From: Usnea hakonensis
Lineage: Eukaryota > Ascomycota > Lecanoromycetes > Lecanorales > Parmeliaceae
Assembly (NCBI GenBank): GCA_013423325.1
Contig: BLJB01000061.1
Coordinates: forward strand, 62,001 to 126,000
Direction: 5' to 3'
Length of the DNA stretch: 64,000 bases
Shown here: piece after piece, positions 10,724 to 21,289 of the stretch
How positions within the stretch are numbered: position 1 is the first letter of the stretch
Layout: each line of letters begins with the position of its first letter
Program-made: the position numbers and the translations under genes
Notes under the pieces: generated by a model
Databases searched by the model: none
The model's input: the letters and a program-made list of their open reading frames with translations, nothing else
Told to the model about the DNA's origin: nothing

Positions 10724-11388
10724 GTTTTTTTTTGTTGAGGGGTGCTGTGAGGCTCTGGATGGTGCCTAGAAGGTGAAGAAAACGTGATAGATAAATGGCA
10801 CTAAGTATTGGAACGTGGAGAGAAGACGACAAAAGCTCGGGAAAGATGTGCAGCACTTGGCTCTTGGAAAAGTCGAGTGATGTCACTTCGTAAGCGTTAT
10901 GTGGACTCATATTAGTCATCTGCTTTGCAATCTTTGGGGCAACCGGACGTAGCATGCTCTTCGGTGCTGACCTGTAGATCGGCAAATGATGGGCCGTATT
11001 TGCTCGTTTATGGCACTACGTTCAGGGCTTCCTAATTCCATCGGAGATCATTTAGGTGTTGCGGGCACTTGCTATTAACTTCTAGTCTACAGGTCATGTT
11101 CTCTACTTTGGAATCTCCCTTTGTGGAACGTACGCATCTTTCACGAGTTTATGGGAAAGACGGAGGATTTTAAGTGGGATAGAAAAAGGGGCCATCAATT
11201 TTTGAATAGGTAGAATGTCGATCATGATTGTTGAAAATCATGATTGTATGAGTATCAAACATACTTGGCGACTTTAGCATTCAGGCCTCGCTCGACTTTT
11301 CCTTTGCCCTTTCCTTTTTCCTGCCCTTCTCTCTGTGCCTTTAGTTCTGACTATTGCCGTTCGTGTCGCGTCCAAGTAGGTATGACTG
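10724..11388. other. Intergenic, upstream of the KSI-like gene and downstream of the P450
   Basis: 665 bases. The half next to 10724 should carry the promoter of the KSI-like gene. No gene or clear motif seen; antisense ORFs over 10422-10985 are shadows. Confidence 0.5.
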
Positions 11389-13386
11389 CTACTTTTGACG
11401 GAAAGACAGCTTTACATTCAACGGGTGCTGATGCCAAAAAAGACCGGCCGGTAGAGATGTCGTCCATTTGTCGCTGTCTGGCTGAAGTTCCATATTGAAG
11501 TTCATCAGAAGCCTACAAAGGGTGTGACGGATTTGCATCCAGGCCATACTGTGAAGACCAAGAAGCGTTAGACACATATTCTTCCAATTTGATTAAGAAT
11601 TGATTGCCAAAAATTAGTAGCGGAGCTGAGTGAAACATAGGTATGGAGAGGCAGAGGGAGATGGTATGATGCACTCACGGCTTTCCGATACAGTTCCTCG
11701 GACCTGTAGAGAAGGGGAACACAGCATCCAAAGCATCGTTCTTAAATTCCGCTGGGGGGTCTTTCAGCCATCGCTCTGGGCGGAATTCTAAGGGTTTATA
11801 GAAATTGCGGGCGGAGTGGTATGTCGCTAACTGGTGGACCCCTATGGACACCTGTACAGAAACGTGTAAGCACGAATGCTTCTAAGCACGGCGAGTCTTC
11901 CACATATTGCGATATTTTTTTGGGACGAGAGAAGATTGTGTATGCTTACGTCACCAGGAACAAACCAGCCATCAACCTCAACCCCTTGTGCTTCAGTGCG
12001 CCTCGGAAATCGGCAAGGTGCTGGAGGGAAGACGCGCAGAGATTCCTGTATTACAGCGTTCATATATGGAAGTTGAGTGCATTTCGCATTCGTTATCTCA
12101 TCTTCCGATTTGAATGCGGCCTCAATCTCTGCTGTGAGCTTGTCGAGAACATCCGGATGGGTTATGAGGTTGTAGGTCAAGCCACTCATACCTGATGCAG
12201 TGGGCTCGGTCCCACCAAAGAGGAGGACAATGATAGTCTGTGTGATCTCGGCACGTGTCATCTTATCGCCGCCTCGGTCCATTTTTTGCAAAATCTAATA
12301 AAGACCATTAATTGACTTGTTGAACCTACTGTCTCGAAGGTCAAGGGTCTCTCACAGGATTAATGATGTCTTTACGATCCAACTGCTTGTCCAAACGCCC
12401 GTCAGTCTTCTCAATCGAGTATTTCATGTGTTGTGCCCTTGCAACGTTGAACTCGGAATCACCATAAACTACCCGCTTTGCGATCCTTATCAGAGCAGCA
12501 ATGAAAGGGTACGCCCTCTGCATCCGAACAACACCCCCATTTCTAGCACCATCCATGATCAAAGTCATCCAGGGATGATACGCTCCATTTGATAGCGCGT
12601 GGAATGATTCTGCAAAACAAAGATCGCCCATGATATCAAAGGTAAGGTACATGTACCACGCCGACATATCATTCAGGCCTTTGCTTGGGCTGTCGATTGA
12701 CTCCTTCATTTTGGTGAGGAGTAGATTCGCATAGTGAATGATGATAGGTTCTTGGTCTCGAAGAGCTCCGTCCGAAAACGAATTGACCATGATCTTTCTG
12801 ATCCTCGCATGGTCGGCATGGTTGGAGACTACCCGAAGTGAGCCGAACACTTCTCCATATTCAAACTTAAGGCTTTACCTAGGAGACTCGGGGCTTTCTT
12901 GGTATCCTGGGTGTAGAACTGCGGGTCTTTCCCTATTTCAGGCTTCCCAGGTTTGATGCCATAGATGTCTTGGTGTAGCAATCATCAGCAGCTCTCCGGA
13001 TACTCATTGAGGAGAAGAGAACATACCTCTCCAGGCCTTTGCAGTGTTGAATGATAAAGTTTTCGGGCCAAGACGTACGACAGAACCATACTTGTCGTGA
13101 AGGGATTTGGCCTTTTCTGCTTGCTCGCCCCTGATCTCATCCAGATAGTTGATATAGGCGAAAGCAGCTCGTGATCGTGGACCCGGAAATTTACTCAGCG
13201 GATGCAGAAATATGTTGTACGCAATTTGGCATATCAGATAAAAAACAGCCTGGATCAAATTCAGAACTCTGCTGTCCTTGATCTCTAAAGCATGTAGGTG
13301 TGACCTACAGTACCTGCAATACCCCCAACAACAAGAACAGGGATTTCTCCCGCAAGGCCGATGAGATGCTTCAATGACTCTATCAT
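11389..13386 (-). CDS. Cytochrome P450 monooxygenase (fungal tailoring type)
   Basis: Read as complement(join(11389..11548,11679..11851,11950..12294,12356..12828,12879..12968,13027..13266,13314..13386)), 517 aa, normal length. The N-terminus is a hydrophobic ER anchor (two hydrophobic stretches ending FLHPLSKFPGPRSRA). P450 marks: LLFGGTEPTASGMS (I helix), ESLRVFPPAP (ExxR, K helix), FRPERWL, and the heme loop FSTGPRNCIGK with ligand Cys461. The 50-nt intron at 12829-12878 was chosen over an earlier AG that would give a 29-nt intron. Family resemblance is to the isotrichodermin C-15 hydroxylase group common in secondary-metabolite clusters. Inferred role: hydroxylation or other oxidation of the cluster product on the ER; the position is not predictable. 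Confidence 0.93.
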
Positions 13387-14274
13387 TCTGAGGGATTTTT
13401 CAAAAGGGCAAGGAGAAACAGTATGCTCTTCGAAAACACAAATCAACTTTGACTCTCAAGTGTGTGTCTAAATGTGAAGGTTCTGTAAAATTTGTGGGTG
13501 TAAGTGTTCGAATTCCTTGACATGCCTAGACACCTCGCCATGATATTGCCCCACTACAAAGTACTAACTCCTCCCAAACCGACCAATAACTTGACCTTAG
13601 TTAGTCGAACCCCTCGGGAAAGGCCAAGGGCCGATCATGGCAAGTTCCTACGGATGTTTTGCGCGCATTCATTACTACCGGTTGAGCAGCAAATATTGTA
13701 ATTCTTGCATATTAGAAACGGCCGAGGAAATATCAAAAAATTCGTAACAAAACCGTAACGTAAAGTGAGCTAATTGTACAAGCTTCCGCTTTCGGGACGC
13801 GCTAGTAGATAAGGTTCGGGATTCGCTTATCGGGACTCGCTTATCGGGACTCGTTTATCGGGAAACGCTAAATCGGGACTCGGGACTCGGTCAAGTTGAT
13901 CTTTTATCATGTTCAGGTATGACTGGGAGTTCGTGTCTGTGATATCAAATGAATCAACGCCTTGGATGTCATCCCCATGGATCGAAAGGATCGACTCTTC
14001 CATGTAAGACGAGAACCGAGCTTACTGACGCCTTCCCGCCTTGGATGGCACCATCTTCCGTGCCTTGCATCCATCCAACATTGCCGAACGCCACCCGCAG
14101 CATCTTTCCTTGCAGCTATGCAATACCCTCTAGGCATCACCATCACCAGTACCGTATCCAAGCTCCCTAACCCTCAATCTGCAGCCTCCTCATTCCGCCC
14201 ACCAAGCGTTCACCCCACCCCCCTTTCCCCCCTTTCCCCTCGCGACTACCCCAACATCCACTACCCCAAGCACC
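13387..14274. promoter_or_regulatory. Divergent promoter region, P450 / dienoyl-CoA isomerase
   Basis: 888 bases separate the two starts. A block of 14-bp tandem units lies at 13817-13890. The isomerase side is CT/CCAC-rich just before the ATG, as in many fungal leaders. No gene seen. Confidence 0.6.
13817..13890. repeat. Tandem 14-bp units CGGGACTCG(C/T)TTAT in a shared promoter
   Basis: Units cgggattcgcttat, cgggactcgcttat and cgggactcgtttat follow directly, then a decayed copy and two truncated cgggact starts. CGG triplets spaced at 14 bp could serve Zn2Cys6 regulators, but that is inference. Confidence 0.8.
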
Positions 14275-15363
14275 ATGCCATCCCTTGTACAGTACGCCCA
14301 CTACCCAGACTACATCGTGACCTCCCCAGCCCCTCATGTCGCCCAGGTCCTCATCAACCGGCCCACGCGACACAACGCCTTCACGGAACGCATGTGGAAA
14401 CACCTCGGCCAGCTATTCGGTCAACTATCCCATGACGCCGACGTGCGCGCCATTCTCCTGTCCGGCGTGGGAGCCAACTTCACCATGGGTCTGGACATGC
14501 ATGATGCGAGCCAAGGGGATATCTTGAACGGGCCGGCGGGTGAAGGGGTGGATGTGGCGAGGAGAGCGCAGAGGATTCGACGGTATATTGATGAGTTCCA
14601 GGCGTGTGTGGGAAGTATTGAGAAATGCGAGAAGCGTATGTTTTGTGGTTTTCCTTTCTGGACCTTGTTCTTGTTCTCTTTTCTTCTCTGTCTCTCTCTC
14701 TTCCGCGCTTTCTCTAGTGACGCAATCCACCGTGGCAAAGAACATGTACGATGAAGCTAGAGAGAAAAAGAGAGATGCAATATGTGTATGAGAACAAAAT
14801 AAATTTATAATGCCTTTCCTCCCACACCACTATCAACTTCCAGACACTCATTACTAAGCCCGCCCCCTAACCACGCAGCCGTCATCATCGTCCTACACGG
14901 TCTTTCCTACGGAATCGCAATCGACATCGCCTCCTGCGCCGACATCCGACTTTGCACCCCTGGTACCACCTTTTCCGTCAAAGAAGTGGACGTCGGCATC
15001 GCCGCGGACCTGGGCACGCTATCCCGCCTACCGAAGATCGTCGGCAATGCCAGCTGGGTGAAAGACGTGTGTATGAGCGCCCGCCCCTTCTCCGCGGATG
15101 AGGCGTTGAGCGTAGGGTTCGTGAGTCGAGTGGTGGAGGACAGGACGGAGGATGCGCTGAGGATGGCGGAGGTGTTGGCGGAGAAGAGTCCTGTGGCTGT
15201 GCAGGGAACGAAGGAGGTGTTGAACTATGCGCGCGATCATGGGGTAGGGGACAGTTTAAGGCAGACGGGAACGTGGAACGCGGCTAGTATTCAGACGAGG
15301 GATGTGGTGGAGGCCGTGGAGGCGTGGAGAAAAAAAAGGAGTGCGAGGTTTGAGAAGCTGTGA
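14275..15363 (+). CDS. Delta3,5-Delta2,4-dienoyl-CoA isomerase-like (crotonase superfamily)
   Basis: Read as join(14275..14635,14879..15363), 281 aa, with a 243-nt intron that is long for this window. Crotonase marks: INRPTRHNAFTERMW, oxyanion-hole region ILLSGVGANFTMGLDM, HGLSYGIAIDIASCADIRL. The acid residues typical of the mammalian dienoyl-CoA isomerase are kept: Asp142 (CADIR), Glu156 (VKEVDVG) and Asp164 (AADLGTLSRLPKIVGN). The protein ends EKL, which is not a standard PTS1. As a cluster member it may move double bonds in an unsaturated polyketide acyl-CoA before or after coupling to oxaloacetate; a plain beta-oxidation role is the alternative. Confidence 0.92.
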
Positions 15364-15767
15364 TCTGTGATTGAGCACGTTGGTAATATAGCTGAGGTTA
15401 TACATGGTAAATCCAAGGAAAGGAGGGACTTTGTTCCTCTGATAGTTGAAGGTTACATATCTATACGTTTCAAACGACGCATGGGTAGAACTTGTGGAGA
15501 TAGCACCTGGCATTAAAGTATGGTAATGTCAGTCAAAAGAGGGTATCAAAAGTTAAAATATACAAGGCAGTAACTCCGTCTATTCCAAGTCCTTTGCATT
15601 CTTCCCTTCACCACCTAGAAGTCAGAACTTCGATCCTTCCTCTTGATAACCACTTGTGCAGCAACTGCTCTCACCAGTAACAAGGCTGGGAAAAGTTCCC
15701 CGAGATATCGGTCACCACTCTATGTATATATATAAACCATAGCAGACAGTCACTGCGTGCCAGATTT
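15364..15767. other. Short convergent gap, isomerase / MFS transporter
   Basis: 404 bases between two stop codons. Only 3' flanks are expected; a TATATATA-like stretch near 15725 is not in a promoter position for either neighbour. Confidence 0.5.
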
Positions 15768-17693
15768 CTACGACTTTGAATTCTTAGCAGCTTTCTCTTG
15801 CGTCTTAATCCGCTTCGTCTCTCTCCATCCCGGTCCCCACTTGATTATGGCCAGTAGTATGGGACTGAAGCCAAGACAAAGGAATCCAAACAGAGTTGCC
15901 GACCAACCCCGACCCATAGCATTTATCATTGGTATAATTGCGACCGTTGCTCCAGCTCCCACCCAGCACCTGACGAGGTTATTAGCAGCCGATGCTGTCC
16001 CGGGGCCTTCTGGGTATAGATCGACCACAAGGATACTTAAGATCGTGAAGGCAGACGCGGCGCTATAAGTCAAGACAAACAGGAAGATAAGTGGCGCTGA
16101 AAGGTTTTTGTTGAAATGAGTGACCCATCCGTATCCAATCGTAGATGCAGCCTGGATGGAGAACATCGGCAAAGCGACTTCCAGCCGTGCTTGTTCGATG
16201 GGGAATTTGGAGAGGTCCGTTTGCTTGCTCTTAACGACAGGCATACCGAGACGGAGAGCATGGCGCTTGTAATTATAGTCGACGATCTTACCTTGCGAGA
16301 AGATGGCGAGGAGCGCAGCCACCCCCACCGGGATGAAGCAAAGCCCGATTTGAATGTCGTTGTAGCCATAAATTTGAAGGAATTGAGAAGGTACACTCGA
16401 GATGATGGCGTAGTAAGATGCAAAAGATATCGAAGTCGCAAAGAGGACGAGGCCTACTTCCTTTTCAAAGATGACGACGAGAGTCTGGAGAGGGTTTTGG
16501 ATCTTGATTGGGTTCCGTTTCGGCGAGCTCTCGCCAGCCTCGGCTTGTTTCCGCGTGTGATAGTAGGTAATGATGGACATATTCCATGGTGCCGGCCTGA
16601 TCGACCCATCTCCAACTATTTTCCGGCAAGTTTCCGGGTAAAACAAGAGAATGACAATGAGGACCACGCCGGACGTAATGACCAGGAACCAGAACACTGA
16701 CCGCCATCCAAGATAATGAGCAAGGAGACCACCAATTATCGGACCTACACCGGGGCCTGGCGCAGATTCCACTGTTAGTATCCATTGCAGCGACAATCGT
16801 TACGAGCGCGCGAATGGTTGACGAGAGCATCCTTAATACACGAAGTAGCCTCAAACATGAATACAGTCCAAAGAAAAACAACGCTTACCAAGAAATTGCC
16901 CACTCGATACCCAACTAATAAAAAGCCCTCGTTCCGCCGTTGTCGCAATGTCAGCCACGACAGCATTACCTAGTGCGATCGTGCTACTACTTCCTGCGCT
17001 TTGGAGTAATCTCAAAACAAGTAGTGCGGCATAGTTGCTCTGTAGGGCAAGTCCGATGTTGGCTCCGAGGTAAATAATGAACGAGATGGCGAAAGCAGGT
17101 CGTCTCCCTGCTCCATCAGACAAGCCAGCGATAAAAGTTGGTGCGAGACCTTGCATAATCTGAGAGGTGCGCGTTAGTGGACAAACTCGAAAATGACCAA
17201 GAGAACGATGATGGCTGTGCCAGGCGATAGACCTTGGCACATGACCTTTTCGCGTTTGGCTTACCATGTAAACCGTGACAGTCAAGTTGATCAAAGTATT
17301 TGAGACATTGAAATCGTCTGCGAGAATGTTGAAGATAGGATAGTAGATGTTGGCAGATAGAGGGGAAAAGAAGGCAGCCCACGAAGCCATGAAAGTAATT
17401 AGTAATTTTTGAGAATAGCTGAAACTCGAGTAGCTCTTGTCTGCTGGAGTCACAGGCTTTGGTTTCTCGCTTGGGGGTTCATCGATAGCTGAAGGGGCAG
17501 GGGCAGTTGTCGCGCCAGTATTGTTGTTATCAATGGTAGTCGCCTCGTTCTGCGTCTGCTTTGCGTGCCCATTCTGTTTAACGGCTGGCGAAGAAAGGGT
17601 TTCCTCCGAATTGGAATTCTGATCAGCCCCAGAATTGTTGCCCTCGACTTGAAGGTCACGATTAGCGTCATTGTGTTGGGTCGCTGTGGCCAT
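15768..17693 (-). CDS. MFS transporter, DHA1 drug:H+ antiporter type
   Basis: Read as complement(join(15768..16756,16889..17159,17265..17693)), 562 aa. A hydrophilic Asn/Thr/Pro-rich N-terminal tail of about 85 residues precedes the 12-helix region. Marks: TFMASWAAFFSPLSANIYYP (helix 1), SDGAGRRPAF (motif A in loop 2-3) and GPGVGPIIGGLLAHYLGWR (antiporter motif C in helix 5). Resemblance is to yeast Qdr-type multidrug exporters. The intron at 16757-16888 carries a perfect TACTAAC branch site. Plasma-membrane export of, or self-protection against, the cluster product is the inferred role. Confidence 0.92.
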
Positions 17694-18631
17694 ATCTATC
17701 AGTTGATGTAAGCCAGAAGAAGAACAAGAAGAAGAGATTTGGAAATGGTATTAGTCTTCAAATGCTGGTCGGATAAAGACAAGAAACAATCTATATGGCA
17801 CGCGATATTATGATGATGATAATGATGATGAGGAGCTCAGTTTTAGGGAGTGGTTTGATGAAGATGGAAGATTACGCATTGCAGGAGATGGATGTAAGTG
17901 GCTGCTGCACAATGAACGAATTGGGTGAATTAAGGAGGGCGAGAATGAAAGGGAGAGGGATTAGAAATCTTGTCACACCTAGGTAATGCAGGTTGCATTT
18001 CGGGATTAGGGGCTAAGACGACTAAGTCCGATACTACTTTAATATTACGCGTTTCTTTCCGGACACTAATTTCTGAATATTACCTAGCTATCCAGCATAG
18101 CCGTGAGCGAGGCTACAGTTGAATATCGCTCCTGTAACTGTCTGCTCTGTCTGCCTGCGGAGACCTCTCGGATCTCGACTCCTCAATCGCCTTGTCAATC
18201 GCCTTGTTGTGGAGGAGATATTCGGCTGATCTCTGCCTGCCCTGCCTTTGCGGAGACCTCTCGGAATATCGACTACTCAGTTGCGTCTAGTACTTTACTG
18301 TCACCGCTCCAAGGTCTACAAGCTAAAGTAGTCCGAGTGCCTCGGCAGCCGAACTAAGATACTAGCTTATCTATTAACAATTACACGTAGAGTAGCAACG
18401 TTACAGCAATCTTTGTGACCCTAAAGCTCATTAGGTAGTGAGTAGGTAAATCTAATCCAGTCTGTACTTCCGGGCATAACTCGCCTCGACTCGTAGCGAG
18501 AGTATCTTCTGTCGTTTTCTCCTGTACCTCGCTATGCTCTCGCTCTATTCCCCATATCCCTTTCTTCCCCCCTGACCTACCTCAATCACCACCATTACCG
18601 CCTCTCATTTCCTCTCCCCACCATCGCACCA
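17694..18631. promoter_or_regulatory. Divergent promoter region, MFS transporter / second KSI-like gene, with a short duplicated block
   Basis: 938 bases. The MFS side has a TGATGA-rich stretch (17808-17830). From about 18000 the sequence turns AT-rich and then holds two related copies of a 35-38-bp block (18151-18185 and 18242-18279). No gene seen. Confidence 0.5.
18151..18279. repeat. Imperfect direct repeat of 35-38 bp
   Basis: Both copies contain GCGGAGACCTCTCGGA followed by TCGACTNCTCA, with copy starts at 18151 and 18242. It may be a remnant of a small repeat element; nothing coding is attached. Confidence 0.7.
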
Positions 18632-19339
18632 ATGCATCTTCATACTGTTTGCAACCCCACAGTCGTATCCCTCCTCACGTCCATATTCCCAATTTGTTCT
18701 GCCCTTTCCGAAACCCCCTCCACGTCCTTCTCTATCCCAAATGACTCGACCAGTAACTGCAAATACGCCTCGCGCTGCCACATCGCCAACCTCTTCAACG
18801 CCCTCGTCGCCGGCGACGCCCGCACTTTCTACGCCAATGTGATCGACGACGTAGATTGGAATGTGCAAGGCTCTCACCCTTTGGCGGGAATCTATAATAA
18901 CAAAACCATCTTCCTGATCAATGCTGTCGCTCGCATCGCCAAAATACAGGACGCCACCAAGCCGCATAGTATGGAGCTTACGAACATTGTGGGCGGGTGC
19001 GATGAGGAATGGTCTGCGCAGGAAATACACGTCCGGGCTGTGATGAACAATGGTAACATTAGAAGCCTCTAATGCTGATGTGAGGCGCTGTACTCTGGAC
19101 TAGTAAAGCTGACAGCTATTCTTGCTTAAGGTTTTCCATTCGATAACACCTACGCATGGATGACGAGATGGAACGATAAGGGTCAAATTGTTCAAGTAAG
19201 AGCTTATCTTGATTCGGCGTTGGTGGCGAGGGTCGTGATGGAGAATGAGGCGTCGACTAATGCGACTTTTACCACTGTGCGAAATGAGATTGAGCCTGGG
19301 CCGGGAGGGTTGCCCGATCTCTCTGATATTCTCGGCTAA
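18632..19339 (+). CDS. Second SnoaL/KSI-like protein with secretory leader
   Basis: Read as join(18632..19052,19131..19339), 209 aa. Residues 1-25 form a hydrophobic leader ending near PICSALSE. The NTF2/SnoaL pattern follows: ANLFNALVAGDARTFYANVIDDVDW, HPLAGIYNNKTIFLINAVAR, and after the 78-nt intron FDNTYAWMTRWNDKGQIVQVRAYLDSALV. The last motif is typical of fungal SnoaL-like cluster proteins. It is divergent from the MFS gene. Together with the protein at 10007-10723 it gives the cluster two KSI-like members, as seen in maleidride clusters where such proteins assist monomer coupling. Reaction unknown. Confidence 0.88.
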
Positions 19340-19998
19340 ACGTGATGAGATGGGTTGCAAGTGTTTGATTTTGGTTGGTTGTTTACGCCACACAAGCGCT
19401 AGTTTACGCTTACATTGTCCTTGCAATGAGTGACTGATCCTGCGTCTCAAAGGCCGTGTATGTATAGCCAATGTCGAATTTATATATAGACCTTCCAACT
19501 ATGAAGATTGACTGTGCTCTAAGTATGACTGATACGAGTGCGGCCTCACGAAATATCTTCCGACAACGTTCACCATTCTGTTATATCCTGCTTAGATTAC
19601 AACGTAAGATAGCCTTTTGACAGAGGGATCGTTTGGGTTTTCTGCATGCCGTCCGGGACTAAAATTAAGCCTACTTGATACATTGCTACCTAAGGTAGGT
19701 TAGCTTCGGAGATATTTATTTTTAATCCTCTTCAAAGACTTGGCCCGGACAGGGAGATGCCCCCCAGAACCAACTGCAACCCTCATCAGATGGCTCTGTG
19801 TACAAGACTCTTGGCTTCTGAGTCCCGACATGTTTCTCTGGGCTGTGCCGTTACTGATTCGAGCTGTGCCATCTTTAGAATGTCAAAGACAAGGTATATA
19901 AATCTCCATATTCCCAAAACAATTCGAGTCATGCAGCTAGGAAAATATTTCATGCAACTCACGCTGTACCTGCATTATTATCCGAATCCCTCTCGACC
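19340..19998. other. Intergenic, promoter side of the SMP-30-like gene
   Basis: 659 bases with no gene seen. A GGTATATAAATCTCC stretch near 19892 sits about 100 bases before the next ATG and is a plausible TATA element. Confidence 0.5.
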
Positions 19999-20985
19999 AT
20001 GCGTCTTCCAATCATTTTCGCGTCTGTCTTTGTCGCTTACTTCTCTGCACGCGCTTCCCCTGTCCCATCTGCACCCCACACCGTGACAGACATCTGGGAT
20101 TTCAAGCCCGGCACGTGGGTCGAGAACCTTGCCGTTCGATCCAATGGCCAAATCCTTGTCACTCTAGCGAGCGCACCGGAAATATACCAAGTGGACCCCA
20201 CGCTCAAGCAACCCGCCACTCTCGTCCACACTTTTCCCGGCTACCTTGCGTGCCTAGGTATCACTGAACTACAACAAGACGTTTTTTACGTCATCACTGG
20301 CAATTTCTCTACCGTGACAATCACCACAGGGCCAGGCTCATACTCGGTCTGGAAACTCGACATGAGAGGATGGAGCCCCAACGGTTACGCGCCTACTCCC
20401 TCGGCCACTAAGATTGCAGATTTTCCCAACAGCGTTTTCTTTAATGGAATGACTAGCGCCAACCAGGATATTCTCTTAATTGCAGACTCCCGCGCCAGCG
20501 CCGTGGTTACTCTCAACCTCGCCAACAAGGCTATAGGCAAGATTACAGATCCAATGATGGCGGGCCTCGCCACAGGCGAGGATATTGGTGTCAACGGTGT
20601 CAAAACCCGCCAAGGAACCCTCTACTTCACCAACACGGACCAAGGGCTCTACGCCGAGATACCTCTCAACTACGCTGGCACAGCATCCACCGCTGCTGGC
20701 AAAGCCGTGGCCTCCAACCTGCCTTCGCCCGATGACTTCCAATTCGACCCTGCGGGCGACACATATTTCGCAGGGAACAATGAGTTACGATCCCGTGCTG
20801 CCGTTAATGGGGCGGTGACCACGGTGTCTAATTCTTCACTGTTGGTGGGGTCCACGGCCGTGGAATTCGGGCGGCTTCCAAGCGACTATGATAGTGTATA
20901 TGTCACGACAAATGGGGGCGCAGGGCAGTATGAGACGAAGGTTTTCACTACACCCGGGAGGGTTGTGAAGGTAAATGTTGGGTAG
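19999..20985 (+). CDS. Secreted SMP-30/gluconolactonase-like six-bladed beta-propeller
   Basis: Single exon, 328 aa. Signal peptide MRLPIIFASVFVAYFSARASP with likely cleavage around residue 20. The rest shows the repeating strand pattern of the SMP-30/LRE family: WVENLAVRSNGQILVT, CLGITELQQDVFYVITGNF, FPNSVFFNGMTSANQDILLIADS, RQGTLYFTNTDQGLYAEIP and PSPDDFQFDPAGDTYFAGN. Known relatives hydrolyse sugar or other lactones using a bound divalent metal, but many fungal secreted members have no assigned activity. Next to alkylcitrate genes an extracellular lactonase or anhydride-binding role is attractive, yet only inferred. Confidence 0.85.
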   Translation: MRLPIIFASVFVAYFSARASPVPSAPHTVTDIWDFKPGTWVENLAVRSNGQILVTLASAPEIYQVDPTLKQPATLVHTFPGYLACLGITELQQDVFYVITGNFSTVTITTGPGSYSVWKLDMRGWSPNGYAPTPSATKIADFPNSVFFNGMTSANQDILLIADSRASAVVTLNLANKAIGKITDPMMAGLATGEDIGVNGVKTRQGTLYFTNTDQGLYAEIPLNYAGTASTAAGKAVASNLPSPDDFQFDPAGDTYFAGNNELRSRAAVNGAVTTVSNSSLLVGSTAVEFGRLPSDYDSVYVTTNGGAGQYETKVFTTPGRVVKVNVG

Positions 20986-21289
20986 GCAGGAAATCCTCGA
21001 TCGACATCCGACCGCTGGTTCAGTATGTCTAAATTGATACCACGTTTGAAGTTGGTGAGCGAGTTTTGTAATATCAGTTTGCGGTTGCCTGGCGTTCGCA
21101 TATGTATTCTATTCCATGTATTCTTATCCTATTTAAAGCTCTCCAGTGGACTTGAGATGTTCGCTGCACTATCGTCGCGAGGCTCTGCGCTGTACGAAAG
21201 CAACCGCTTACAAAGTTTTATGACTGCGACAACGATCATTAGAACCTCTAGTGGCCAAGCTGGTGATATTGGTCGTGGTTTAAGGGCTC
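20986..21289. other. Convergent gap, SMP-30-like / dienelactone hydrolase
   Basis: 304 bases between two stops. No feature seen. Confidence 0.5.

Noticed and set aside
10422..10985. 187-aa His/Pro/Arg-rich ORF antisense-like to the KSI gene exon
   Set aside because: Shadow frame of the KSI-like coding exon extended by chance.
12850..12878. 29-nt intron in the P450 gene
   Set aside because: Too short; using the next AG gives a 50-nt intron and a better family alignment.
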